Source: CBDCKN01 sp965219035 (GTDB lineage Bacteria; Gemmatimonadota; Gemmatimonadetes; Longimicrobiales; Gaopeijiaceae). Taken from it: DNA of 64,000 bases. Numbering within the stretch: position 1 is the first letter of the stretch; each line of letters opens with the position of its first letter. The DNA lies in assembly GCA_965219035.1 (NCBI GenBank), contig CBDCMR010000003.1, positions 372,001 through 436,000 of the forward strand, read 5' to 3'. The notes below the pieces were generated by a model. The model was not told where the DNA came from, ran no database searches, and worked only from the letters and a program-made list of their open reading frames with translations. Shown in pieces: positions 39,996-49,100 of this stretch. The translations under genes and the position numbers were made by a program.

Positions 39996-40967
39996 GTGAG
40001 ATCCCGTTCCTTGAACAGATCGCTGGCCAGCAACTGGCGGCTCAAGGTGGCGGCTCTTGCCATGGCTCTCTTCCTTTGGGCTCTGGTTCGCGTGGGAGCG
40101 CCCGACCAGCGGGCTGTCTCCATCCCGGTCAACGTCAGCCTGAACGATCCCGATTGGATCCTTATGGACGATCCGGTACCCTCAAGCGTCTCGGTGCGAT
40201 TCAGCGGTCCGCCGACGGAGGTTTTTCGCCTCACGGCCCTCGACGCCGTCTCCATCACAGTGCCCGTCACCGACGTCGCCGGCGAGGAGATGGTCATCGC
40301 TCTTCAGGACGGGTGGATTCCCGTAGACGGCTACCGAGGTGTCACGGTGGAGGAGATACTCCCGAGTACGGTGCACCTCCACCTCGATCACGTGGAGACG
40401 GCTTCGGTTCCGGTTCGCATCACGACCCGAGGCAGCCTTCCGGAGCATCTGGCTTTGATCCGGTCCTTATCCGTCACGCCGAGCGCGGTAAGGGTCAGCG
40501 GGCCCGCAAGTCTGGTGCGACAGCTGGATTCGATGGATATCGTTCCCGTGGATCTGGGTCAGGTGGACGAGCGGGGTGCCGTTCAGACTACCGTCGACAC
40601 CACGGGGCTGGCCCGCCTGACGCTGATCCCTGTGGGAATCACCCTGAGGATCCCCGTCGAGGAGTCCATCGACCGGGTGCTGACGTCCGTTCCTGTGTTG
40701 GCCGACATTGGGGCCGAATTCGAGGAGGCTGGCGGTACGGTGGAAATCCTCCCCGCCACGGTACGGCTCACACTCCGGGGCGCGCGGACGCAGGTCACGA
40801 ATCTGGACCCACGTCGCCTGCGGGTCGTCGTGCTGTCTTCCGAGCTGCTGGGCTTGGGCGAGGCCGAGGAGCGGAGGGTGCCCATCGTCGTGGAGGGCCT
40901 CCCCTCGTATATGTCCGTCTCGTCGGCCGTGGACACCGTGGTGGTCCGCCGGCAGACGGAGCCATGA
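39996..40967 (+). CDS. YbbR-domain (CdaR-like) protein
   Basis: 323 residues. An N-terminal helix (KVAALAMALFLWALVRVGAP) precedes three or four YbbR repeats rich in V, P and T, for example VRFSGPPTEVFRLTALDAVS. In Firmicutes CdaR regulates the c-di-AMP cyclase CdaA, but no CdaA is visible here. Beta-rich repeats point to an extracytoplasmic scaffold. GTG 39996 is the start. The TGA stop overlaps the tsaD ATG (40964-40967). Confidence 0.82.
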   Translation: MRSRSLNRSLASNWRLKVAALAMALFLWALVRVGAPDQRAVSIPVNVSLNDPDWILMDDPVPSSVSVRFSGPPTEVFRLTALDAVSITVPVTDVAGEEMVIALQDGWIPVDGYRGVTVEEILPSTVHLHLDHVETASVPVRITTRGSLPEHLALIRSLSVTPSAVRVSGPASLVRQLDSMDIVPVDLGQVDERGAVQTTVDTTGLARLTLIPVGITLRIPVEESIDRVLTSVPVLADIGAEFEEAGGTVEILPATVRLTLRGARTQVTNLDPRRLRVVVLSSELLGLGEAEERRVPIVVEGLPSYMSVSSAVDTVVVRRQTEP

Positions 40968-42016
40968 GTGGACGGCTCATCCTGGGCCTCGAGACGAGCT
41001 GTGACGAGACGGCGGCGGCCCTCCTCGAGGCGCCCACCACCCTCCGCGGCCACGTGATCCTCTCCCAGGACGAACACGCCCTGTATGGGGGCGTCGTCCC
41101 CGAGATAGCCGCCCGGGTCCACCTCCAGCGGATCGACGACGTGGTGGGGGAGACCCTCAGGGAAGCGGGGTGTGGCTTCGAGGACCTGGACGCGGTGGCC
41201 GTGACGGCAGGACCGGGCCTCATCGGGGCGCTTCTGGTGGGCGTATCCTGGGCGAAGGCTCTGGCCTTCGGGCTCGGCAAGCCCCTGGCTGCCGTCCACC
41301 ACATGGAGGCCCACCTCTTCGCCCCCTCTCTGGAGGACCCCGACGCGGAGCCGCCCTTCGTGGCGCTTCTGGTCTCGGGTGGTCACACCATCCTGCTCCA
41401 CGCGCCGGCCTGGGGTGAGTACCACCTCCTGGGGGAGACGCGGGACGACGCAGCGGGCGAAGCATTCGACAAGGTGGCCAAGCTGCTCGGGCTTCCCTAT
41501 CCGGGGGGCCCTGCCATCCAGGCCCTCGGCTCCGAAGGGGACGAGACCCGCCACCGGTTGCCGCGGCCCATGTTGCGCTCGAACCAGCGACCCGGCGATG
41601 CCGACTTCTACGACTTCTCCTTCAGCGGGCTCAAGACAGCCGCGGCGACGCTCGTTTCGGAGCTCGAGAGCCTCGGTACACTGGACGACGAGCGAGAGCA
41701 CGTGGCGGCGTCCTTCCAGGCGGCAGTGGTGGAGGTTCTGACGAGCAAGACGCTCCGGGCCGTGGAGGAGACCGGCTGCTCGCGAGTGCTCTTGGGGGGT
41801 GGGGTCTCGGCCAACGCACGGTTGCGAGACGAGCTGGGCCGACGGCTGGGTGTCGAGGGGGCTCTGTTCCACGCGTCGCCTCGGCTCTCGCTGGACAACG
41901 GAGCCATGGTGGCCCGGGCTGGAGCCTATCGATTGGAGTGTGGAGACGTCGCGCCCCTGAACGCGTCCGCCGACCCGAACCTCCCGTTTCCCGGGCTGGT
42001 GAGGGCCTCGGAATGA
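40964..42016 (+). CDS. tsaD: tRNA N6-threonylcarbamoyladenosine transferase subunit TsaD
   Basis: 350 residues of the ASKHA fold. The N-terminal LGLETSCDETAAALLEAPTT, iron-binding HHMEAHLFAP and GLIGALLVGVSWAKAL are intact. Conserved LVSGGHTILLHA, DDAAGEAFDKVAKLLGLPYP and FSFSGLKTA are also present. It completes the universal t6A37 modification with TsaB and TsaE (not in the window). ATG 40964 overlaps the YbbR gene stop. Stop is followed by lgt after 13 bases. Confidence 0.97.
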   Translation: MSGRLILGLETSCDETAAALLEAPTTLRGHVILSQDEHALYGGVVPEIAARVHLQRIDDVVGETLREAGCGFEDLDAVAVTAGPGLIGALLVGVSWAKALAFGLGKPLAAVHHMEAHLFAPSLEDPDAEPPFVALLVSGGHTILLHAPAWGEYHLLGETRDDAAGEAFDKVAKLLGLPYPGGPAIQALGSEGDETRHRLPRPMLRSNQRPGDADFYDFSFSGLKTAAATLVSELESLGTLDDEREHVAASFQAAVVEVLTSKTLRAVEETGCSRVLLGGGVSANARLRDELGRRLGVEGALFHASPRLSLDNGAMVARAGAYRLECGDVAPLNASADPNLPFPGLVRASE

Positions 42017-42029
42017 GGGGACACTGAGC

Positions 42030-42887
42030 GTGTACCCCATCTTTTTCCGTCTTCCCGAGTGGTTGCCCTTCATGGGCGGTGAGCCAATCACGTCCTTCGG
42101 GGTGTTCATGTTCCTCTCGTTCCTCACCGCCGGGGTGCTGCTGCGGCCGGAGATGGATCGGGCGGGGATGGATCCCGAGAAGGCGTGGGACCTGCTCTTC
42201 ATGGCGGTCCTCGGGGGCATAGTGGGGGCGAAGCTCTACTACGTGCTCCTGAACTACCCCCGGCTCTTCGAGGATCCCGTGCGGGCGATCTTCTCCCGGG
42301 GAGGGATGGTCTGGTACGGCGGCTTCGGAGGTGCCGTCGCGCTCATCGTCTGGGAGATCAAGAGGAGGGAGCTGCCGCTCGCCAGGATGGCCGACGTCAG
42401 CGCCCCTACGCTGGCCATCGGATATGCCGTGGGCCGCGTGGGCTGCTTCCTGGTGGGGGACGACTACGGGCGGCCCACGGGATCGTGGGTGGGCATGCGG
42501 TTCCCACAGGGGACACCGCCCACCCGTGTCGACGTGCTCGAGAGCCAGTTCGGAATCCAGGTCGATCCGGCCCTCGTCGAGCAGTTCGGGCAGGTGGTTC
42601 CGGTCCACCCCACCCAGCTCTACGAGATCACCCTGGCCAGTTTGATCTTCGTGGTCCTCTGGCGACTACGCATCCACCAGCACGGGGCGGGGTGGCTCTG
42701 GTGGATCTGCCTGGCCATGCTCAGCGTCGAGCGGTTCCTCGTGGAGTTCGTGCGGGTCAAGGATGATCGCTTCCTGGGACCGTTCACCATCGCGCAGCTC
42801 ATCGCAATGTCGCTCATCATCCTCAGCGTGTGGGGAGTGAATCGCGCTGTGGCCGTGGGAAGGAGGCCGGCGGAGGCGCCGGCCTGA
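42030..42887 (+). CDS. lgt: Prolipoprotein diacylglyceryl transferase
   Basis: 285 residues, about seven membrane helices. It attaches diacylglyceryl from phosphatidylglycerol to lipobox cysteines, which fits the several lipoproteins seen in this window (for example at 12877 and 61117). Conserved GGMVWYGGFGGAVALIVWEI, GYAVGRVGCFLVGDDYGRPT and VHPTQLYEI are present. Start GTG 42030. It is a likely member of the same transcript as tsaD. Confidence 0.96.
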   Translation: MYPIFFRLPEWLPFMGGEPITSFGVFMFLSFLTAGVLLRPEMDRAGMDPEKAWDLLFMAVLGGIVGAKLYYVLLNYPRLFEDPVRAIFSRGGMVWYGGFGGAVALIVWEIKRRELPLARMADVSAPTLAIGYAVGRVGCFLVGDDYGRPTGSWVGMRFPQGTPPTRVDVLESQFGIQVDPALVEQFGQVVPVHPTQLYEITLASLIFVVLWRLRIHQHGAGWLWWICLAMLSVERFLVEFVRVKDDRFLGPFTIAQLIAMSLIILSVWGVNRAVAVGRRPAEAPA

Positions 42888-42911
42888 CGGGCCCGCTGAG
42901 CCGAGGTGAGG

Positions 42912-43763
42912 ATGCTCACGATCCTTCAGGGGTCGGACCTCCACTACGGGAAACCGCATATAGCGCGAGTCGCTGCCGCGTTCCACGAGGCGGTGCGCCG
43001 GGCCGAGCCCGACGTCATCGTCCTCGCCGGCGATTTCACGCAACGGGCCAAGGTTCGGGAGTACCGGCAGGCCCGCGAGTGCTTGGATACACTGCCGGAC
43101 GTTCCGGTCATTGTCACCCCGGGGAATCACGACATTCCCCTCTACCGGGTGCTTGAGCGGCTTATCAACCCGCTGCGCAATTACCGCACGTACATCTCGT
43201 CCGATCTGGACAGCGTAACCCGCGTGGAGGGGGCGGTTTTCGTGGCTTTGTGCTCGGCCGAGCCGCACCGGGCCATCGTCAATGGACGGCTCAGGGGCAG
43301 GCAACTCGAGTTCGCGGCACGTATCTTCCAGGAGTGTGCCCCGGAGGACGTTCGCATCCTGGTGACGCACCATCCGCTCGCTCGCCCGCGGGATGGTGGA
43401 TCAGACGGCATCCTACCGGGAAGTGGCGCGCTGCTTGACAGTTTCCGGAAGATGGGGGTCGAGCTGATCCTGAGCGGGCACCTCCACAGAAGCTACGTCG
43501 TGAGATCGTCGGGCGGGGGCTCGGTCGGCGGAGCCGTGTCGGGTGCGGAACCGGCCACCACCGGTGGGCCTCACGGAGACGTGGCTATCGTCCACAGTGG
43601 CACGGCCACGTCGGACCGCGGCCGCATGGCCGAAAGGGGGAGAAACAGCTTGAACGTGCTGAAGATCGGTGCCCACGAGATCGTGGTGACCTCGCACTGG
43701 TTCGAGGAGGACCAGGACCGCTTCGTCGCCCGTGCGCCCACGTCCATCCCGCGGCGCTCGTGA
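42912..43763 (+). CDS. Calcineurin-like metallophosphoesterase
   Basis: 283 residues. Metal ligands are visible as GSDLHYGK, VIVLAGDFTQRAK, VTPGNHDIPL, ILVTHHPLA and LSGHLHRSYV, the full class III phosphodiesterase set. Close to CpdA-like cAMP phosphodiesterases but the substrate is not established. ATG 42912 uses GAGGTGAGG. The stop TGA overlaps the GTG of a small downstream gene (43760-43763). The C-terminal end is Gly/Ser-rich between motifs. Confidence 0.9.
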   Translation: MLTILQGSDLHYGKPHIARVAAAFHEAVRRAEPDVIVLAGDFTQRAKVREYRQARECLDTLPDVPVIVTPGNHDIPLYRVLERLINPLRNYRTYISSDLDSVTRVEGAVFVALCSAEPHRAIVNGRLRGRQLEFAARIFQECAPEDVRILVTHHPLARPRDGGSDGILPGSGALLDSFRKMGVELILSGHLHRSYVVRSSGGGSVGGAVSGAEPATTGGPHGDVAIVHSGTATSDRGRMAERGRNSLNVLKIGAHEIVVTSHWFEEDQDRFVARAPTSIPRRS

Positions 43764-43930
43764 CCCGGTTCTACGTCCGCCGGGAACCCGGCCCGCGGGA
43801 GACCCTGGGCGCTCTGGCAGTTGCTCTGGGCGTGGGCGCCGTGTCGTTCTACTTCGTGCGCATGCTCCTGGCACGGGAGGGCCTCGAAAGGGAGGCCCCG
43901 AAGCGGCTTCCCAAAACCGGCGCCGAATAG
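43760..43930 (+). CDS. Small single-helix membrane protein
   Basis: 56 residues from GTG 43760, which overlaps the phosphoesterase stop (GTGA). Helix ETLGALAVALGVGAVSFYFV is flanked by basic residues (RFYVRREPGPR and MLLAREGLEREAPKRLPKTG). No family recognised. Position between the phosphoesterase and the barrel protein, with 8 bases to the next start, supports expression as part of the operon. Confidence 0.65.
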   Translation: MTRFYVRREPGPRETLGALAVALGVGAVSFYFVRMLLAREGLEREAPKRLPKTGAE

Positions 43931-43938
43931 GACCGGGC

Positions 43939-46191
43939 ATGCGCGCCGCCACCCTCTTCGCGCTCCCGGCCCTACTGGCGCTCGCAGGCGCGGGCTCCGG
44001 CACCCTGGCGGCCCAGGCCTCACAGGTGGAGCTCAGCAGCATCGACTTCAGGGGCAACGTGGCGTTCCCGGACGACTCCCTCTCCCGGGCCATCTTCAAT
44101 CGCGAGACACGGTGCCACTCGTTCGTCTTGGCTCCGTTCTGCGCTTTCGGCGCGGGGTTCAGCATCAGCCATCAATCGCTCAATGAGCGCGAGCTTCCCG
44201 GAGACATCCTCAGGCTGCGGAGCTACTACGGCAGCCGCGGCTTCAAGGAGGCACAGGTCGATACGGTCATCACCCGACCGGACGACGACCGGGTGTCGAT
44301 CCTCTTCCAGATAGAGGAGGGACGCCCCGTTCGCGTCTCGACGCTGGACGTCGTGGGGATCGAAGGGCTGGAGGAACTGGACCCCGACGCCGATCTACCC
44401 ATCCGGGAGGGCGACCTTCTCAGCTCCATCGACCTCGACGCGGCCCGGGACATGTTGATCCAGCGGCTCCAGAACCGCGGATATCCCCGCGCGGATGTGA
44501 TGCGCACGTCTCTGGTCCCGGCCAACACGCCCTACGAAGCCCACGTGACCTTCGATGTGGACGCGGGGCCCCATGCCGTCTTCGGCTCGGTCACCGTCGT
44601 GGGCAGTCAGAAGCTCTCCGAGGGAGTGATCCGGCGTATGCTGCCCTTCCAGGAGGGCCAGGAGTACTCGCAGGCCCGCAGGCTCGAGGCGCAGCGCAAG
44701 CTCTACTCCATCGAGATGATCCAGCACGCCTCCATAGACGAGACGGTGGATCCGGCGGGGTCGCTTCCCGATACGGTCGTGCCCCTTCAGGTCAGGGTGA
44801 CCGAGGGCAACGTGCATCGGGTGAGGACGGGAGCGGGGTGGAGCACCTCGGACTGCGTGAACGCCGAGGGCCGGTGGACGAGCCGGAATTTCTTTGGCGG
44901 GGCGCGCCGTCTTCAGGTTCGGGCACGTCTGTCCAACCTCATGTCCGAAGAGCTCCACGACGAGATCTGTGGGCAGTCGGGCGTCGGCGACTTCGGGGGC
45001 CTCAACTGGCTGGTGTCGGCCGACTTCAGCCAACCGTGGATCTTCAGCCAGCGCTTCGCCCTTGGCGCGAGCTTGTTCCACGAGCGCCAGAGCCTCCAGG
45101 ACGTGTTCGTCCGCCAGGCCATCGGTCTCGACCTGTCCTTGTCGCGTACCGTGGGGCCGTACACGTCTCTCAGCTTCGCCTATCGGCCCCAGCTCACCCA
45201 GCTCGAGGCGGCAGAGGTCTTCTTCTGCACCACCTTCCTCGTATGCACCCCCGAGGACATCTCCGGCCTTCAGGATCCCAACTGGCTGGCGCCGCTGGCC
45301 TTCAACGTTGTCCGTGACCGCACCAATAGCCTCCTGAACCCCACCCAGGGCTATCAGGCGCTCTTCAGCGTGGAGCACGCATCGAGCGTCACGGGATCGG
45401 ACTTCGGGTACAACCGGGTCTTCGCCGGCGTGACGAGGTATCAGCAAGCGAGCCACGGCCAGGTTCTAGCGGTGCGCCTGCAGGGCGGTTGGATCGGTGC
45501 CGGCGCCTTCAGCCTTCTGGGCGGGCGCGCCGACATCATTCACCCGCAGAAGCGCTTCTATGCGGGAGGAGCCAACAGCGTCCGGGGCTTCGCCCAGAAC
45601 CAGCTCGGACCGCGGGTCCTCACCGTGGACGTCACCGAGCTCCTCTCCTCGGTGTCGCAGACCTTGGGGCCGCCTTGCACACCCGGGCAGATCCTCGACC
45701 TCACTTGCGACGCGAATCCGCTGGATGATGGGGCCTTCGGGACTCCCCGGCCTACCGGCGGCCGCGTGGTCGTCGAGGGAGGGCTCGAGTACCGGGTGCC
45801 CTTGGGAGCCCGTGTAGAGGCCGCCATCTTCGCCGACTTCGGCCGGATCTGGGCCGAGGCAGAGTCCGGGGCCACAAGCAGATTCGAGGTGGCGCCGGGC
45901 GTGGGCGTCCGCTACCTGAGCCCCGTTGGGCCCATTCGCATCGACTTGGGCTACCGCTTCCGTGGGGTCGAAGATCTCCAGGTCGTGACCTCCCAGATCC
46001 GCTCCTTCGACCCGACTCGTGACGACGAGTCGGACAGGATCACCCGCTTCGTGAACGGCATGGAGGAGACCCTCGACTTCGTGCTCGTGGACGAGCTGGC
46101 CGTTCTGGGACCCCCCGTGGCCTTCGGTCCCACCGGCCGCTTCTCCCTGAACCGCCTCCAGCTCCACCTGAGCATCGGGCAGGCGTTCTGA
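43939..46191 (+). CDS. tamA: BamA/TamA-family outer-membrane assembly protein
   Basis: 750 residues. Signal peptide (LFALPALLALAGAGSGTLAA) is followed by POTRA domains (about 30-290; for example VELSSIDFRGNVAFPDDSLS and FGSVTVVGSQKLSEGVIRRM). The C-terminal 16-strand-type barrel has the VRGF motif in AGGANSVRGFAQNQLGPRVL and ends in Phe. It inserts or assembles outer-membrane proteins. The call of TamA rather than BamA rests on tamB following after one base, as in translocation-and-assembly-module operons. It could instead be the only BamA of the operon. Confidence 0.85.
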   Translation: MRAATLFALPALLALAGAGSGTLAAQASQVELSSIDFRGNVAFPDDSLSRAIFNRETRCHSFVLAPFCAFGAGFSISHQSLNERELPGDILRLRSYYGSRGFKEAQVDTVITRPDDDRVSILFQIEEGRPVRVSTLDVVGIEGLEELDPDADLPIREGDLLSSIDLDAARDMLIQRLQNRGYPRADVMRTSLVPANTPYEAHVTFDVDAGPHAVFGSVTVVGSQKLSEGVIRRMLPFQEGQEYSQARRLEAQRKLYSIEMIQHASIDETVDPAGSLPDTVVPLQVRVTEGNVHRVRTGAGWSTSDCVNAEGRWTSRNFFGGARRLQVRARLSNLMSEELHDEICGQSGVGDFGGLNWLVSADFSQPWIFSQRFALGASLFHERQSLQDVFVRQAIGLDLSLSRTVGPYTSLSFAYRPQLTQLEAAEVFFCTTFLVCTPEDISGLQDPNWLAPLAFNVVRDRTNSLLNPTQGYQALFSVEHASSVTGSDFGYNRVFAGVTRYQQASHGQVLAVRLQGGWIGAGAFSLLGGRADIIHPQKRFYAGGANSVRGFAQNQLGPRVLTVDVTELLSSVSQTLGPPCTPGQILDLTCDANPLDDGAFGTPRPTGGRVVVEGGLEYRVPLGARVEAAIFADFGRIWAEAESGATSRFEVAPGVGVRYLSPVGPIRIDLGYRFRGVEDLQVVTSQIRSFDPTRDDESDRITRFVNGMEETLDFVLVDELAVLGPPVAFGPTGRFSLNRLQLHLSIGQAF

Positions 46192-46192
46192 G

Positions 46193-49100
46193 ATGGGGCG
46201 GGCACGGAAGTCCGTGAGGCTTGCTGCCATCGTCCTGTTGGCCATGGGGGCCGGTGCCTTCTCGACGTTCTTCCTCCTGACGCGCACCACTGTCGGACAG
46301 GCTCTCGTCCTCGAGGCGGTGCTGCAGCGGGTGGAGGGCGCGGTGAACGGTGAGATCCTGGTGTCGGGGATCCGCTCCACGGGCCTCCACAGAGGGGCAA
46401 AGCTGGTGGGGGTCCAGGTCATCGCGCCAGACGGCAGTCCCCTGCTCGTGGTGGACTCGTTGGAGGCGGAGTACTCGGTCGGCAACATCCTGAGGGGTGA
46501 CGTTCTCCTGGCGGGCGTCACCCTGTGGCGGCCGACCTTCACCATCACGCGCCCCCGCCAAGGGGAACGCTTCAACGTGTCTGCGTTCCTGGCGGGCAGA
46601 CAGGCGAGGAGCGGGGAAGCCCCATCCCAGGAGCCCACCGGCGACGAGGGGGCAACCGAAGGGGGGGCAACCGAAGGGGGGGCAACCGAGGAGGGGGCAA
46701 CCGAAGAGGGGGCCGGCGCGGAGCGGGTCGCTGGGGAGGCGGAGCCGGAAGGTGACAGGCGGTTGGTGCTGGAAGACGTGACCATCTACGAGGGCAGCCT
46801 CGACGTACGCTACCCTCTCTCCTCGGCACCCGCACCCGAGTCGCGCATCGTCACTGTGCCCGCACCCGACGGGGAAGGGCTCATGCGGAGCCTCGGATTC
46901 CGCGGGATCGACGCCCACCTGGCTCGGCTCTCCATCATAGATCCCGAAGTGGAGGGCCTGCAGGTGGATGTGGGCGCGTTCGCCATGGAAGGCGAGGTCT
47001 TCCGGGACCCGGTCCAGGTCCAGGAGTTCGGTGGACGGGTGGAATGGCTGGATGACCGCATCACGGTCACCGCTGAGCGCCTCAGGCTTCCGGGGACGGA
47101 GGCCAGCGGGCTTGCCACCGTCGATCTCATTAAGGGGTCGCCGCCCGAGCTGACGCTGGACTTCGTGGCCGACCGCCTCGACATGGCAGACCTGCGGTGG
47201 CTGCAGCCGAGCCTTCCGGACGCGCGGGGGAGTGCGGGGATCAGGGTGAACCTGGGCCCGGACCGGCTCCAGGTCCGCTGGTCCGGGGCACGCTTCGATG
47301 TGGCGGGCGGCAAGTTCGTCGGCGACGGTGTGTTCAGCCGGCCCCGTGCAGGGGAGGCATCCCTCGAGGACGTGTCGGTAGAGGTCTCGGGGATCCCGGT
47401 CTCCTTCCTGGCCGACTATCTCCCGTGGACGCCGCCGCTGGACGGGAAGATCCACGGGTACTTGGGCCTTTCCGGCACCCTGGACGCCCTGGCCGTGACG
47501 GGGCGGGTGGCCCTCCTGGAGCCGGGTGCGGGACCCTCGGGTGGCGAGATCGAAGGTGTCCTGCACCTCCGCGGGCCTGTGGGTGCCACGGACCTCCACG
47601 CGCGGCTCACGCCGGTCGACCTCAACCTGGCGAACCGCTTCGCGGAGGGACTTCGCCTGGCCGGGGCCATGAGCCTCGACCTCAGGGCAGACGGTCGCCT
47701 GGACGAGGGCGTCCGGGTTGTTCTGGACGCTACCTATCCCGACCCGGATTCGGAGGAGTCCCACATCTCTGTCGAGGGCAGCCTGACGGATGTGGAGGGC
47801 GAGGTGTTCGCGTTCTTGGACGGAGATCTGGAGCCGCTCTCCATCACCGGACTGTTCGGGGAGGAGTCGCCCCTTTCCCGGCTGGGTGTGGTGCGGGGGA
47901 CCGTCCACGCCGAGGGTCCCCTCTCGGCCGTGGTCCTGAGGACGGACCTGGTAACGGGCGGAGGCGAGCTCACGCTCGAGAGTCGTTTCGACGTACGATC
48001 GCCCCTGACGTCCTATCGCCTCCTGGGCGAAGCCCGTGACTTGGACGTTCGGGAGGTGCTGCCCGCACTTCCGGAAGGCACGGTCTTCTCGGGGTCCCTG
48101 GATCTCCGTGGGGAGGGAGGCGATCTCAGAACCGCCGAGCTGTCGGGTGAAGTGCAGCTGACCGCCTCTCGCTTCGCCGACCTCGATGTCGACACGGCGG
48201 CGGTCCAGCTCCGGATCTCTGGAGGCGTCCTCACGTTGGACACCATCCAGAGCGTCATCGGTGGAGTGGCGGTGGAGGGCGCGGGGCGGCTCGCTATGGC
48301 CGGCAGCGAATCCATCGAGGAGATCCACATCCGATTCGAGACCGAGAACCTGGAGGGACTTCGGCCCCTACTGCTTGGACCCAACGTCATCGCCAGGGAC
48401 ACCCTCTCGGCCCTCGAGCTCACCATCCTGGCTCTGGAAGACATCGATCCCGACACCCTGCCCACGCTGGCGCAGGTCTTCGTGTCGGGGCGCCTGGACG
48501 GGGACCTCACGCTGGCCGGTTCCCTGGAGGGCCTCGACGTCTCGGGGCAGGCTCGTCTGGAGGACGGCCGCTATGGGGAGAGCCGGGTGGGAGACGCCGC
48601 CGTTTCGTTCTCGGCCAACGGCCTGTTCTCGCCGGAGCGGGAAATCGAGGCGCAGATCGACGGGGACGAGGTGCGCTTCCTCGACCGGGCCTTCGACTCC
48701 ATCTCCGTGCGCCTGGAGTACCAGGAGCCCCGGGGCAGCGTGAACCTGTTCGTCGTTCAGTCCGAAGAGGAGAGCTACAAGGCCAGGGTCGCGTTCGAGC
48801 TGGAAAACGCGGTACGGACCCTCCACCTCGACGAGCTAGTGCTGCGCTTCCCCGACGAGCGGTGGAACCTGGGAGGTCCGGCCACCATCTCGTGGGATCC
48901 GGACGGGCTCACCTTCCGGGACCTGCGGGTGATCCGCCCCGGGGTCGCCGGTATGCGCCTCCGGGCCGAGGGCCGCCTGCCGTTCGAGGGTGAAGCAGAC
49001 CTCGACCTGAGCGTTCAGGGTCTCGACGTCAGCCGCATCGCCCACGTGCTTCAGATGAGCGAGCGCCTGGAGGGAGTGGTGGACGTGGAGCTCGAGGTCA

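Noticed and set aside
40076..42016. Long plus-strand frame that would fuse ybbR region to tsaD
   Set aside because: The first 300 codons are out of frame with the real YbbR-domain gene; tsaD has its own ATG overlapping the YbbR stop.
40583..42220. Minus-strand open frame of 545 codons opposite tsaD
   Set aside because: Low-complexity Arg/Pro/His-rich translation typical of GC-rich antisense; no ribosome site or family.
46040..48328. Long minus-strand open frame (about 760 codons) opposite tamA/tamB
   Set aside because: It is a shadow of the high-GC coding strand; no domain similarity, and tamA and tamB on the plus strand are clearly real.
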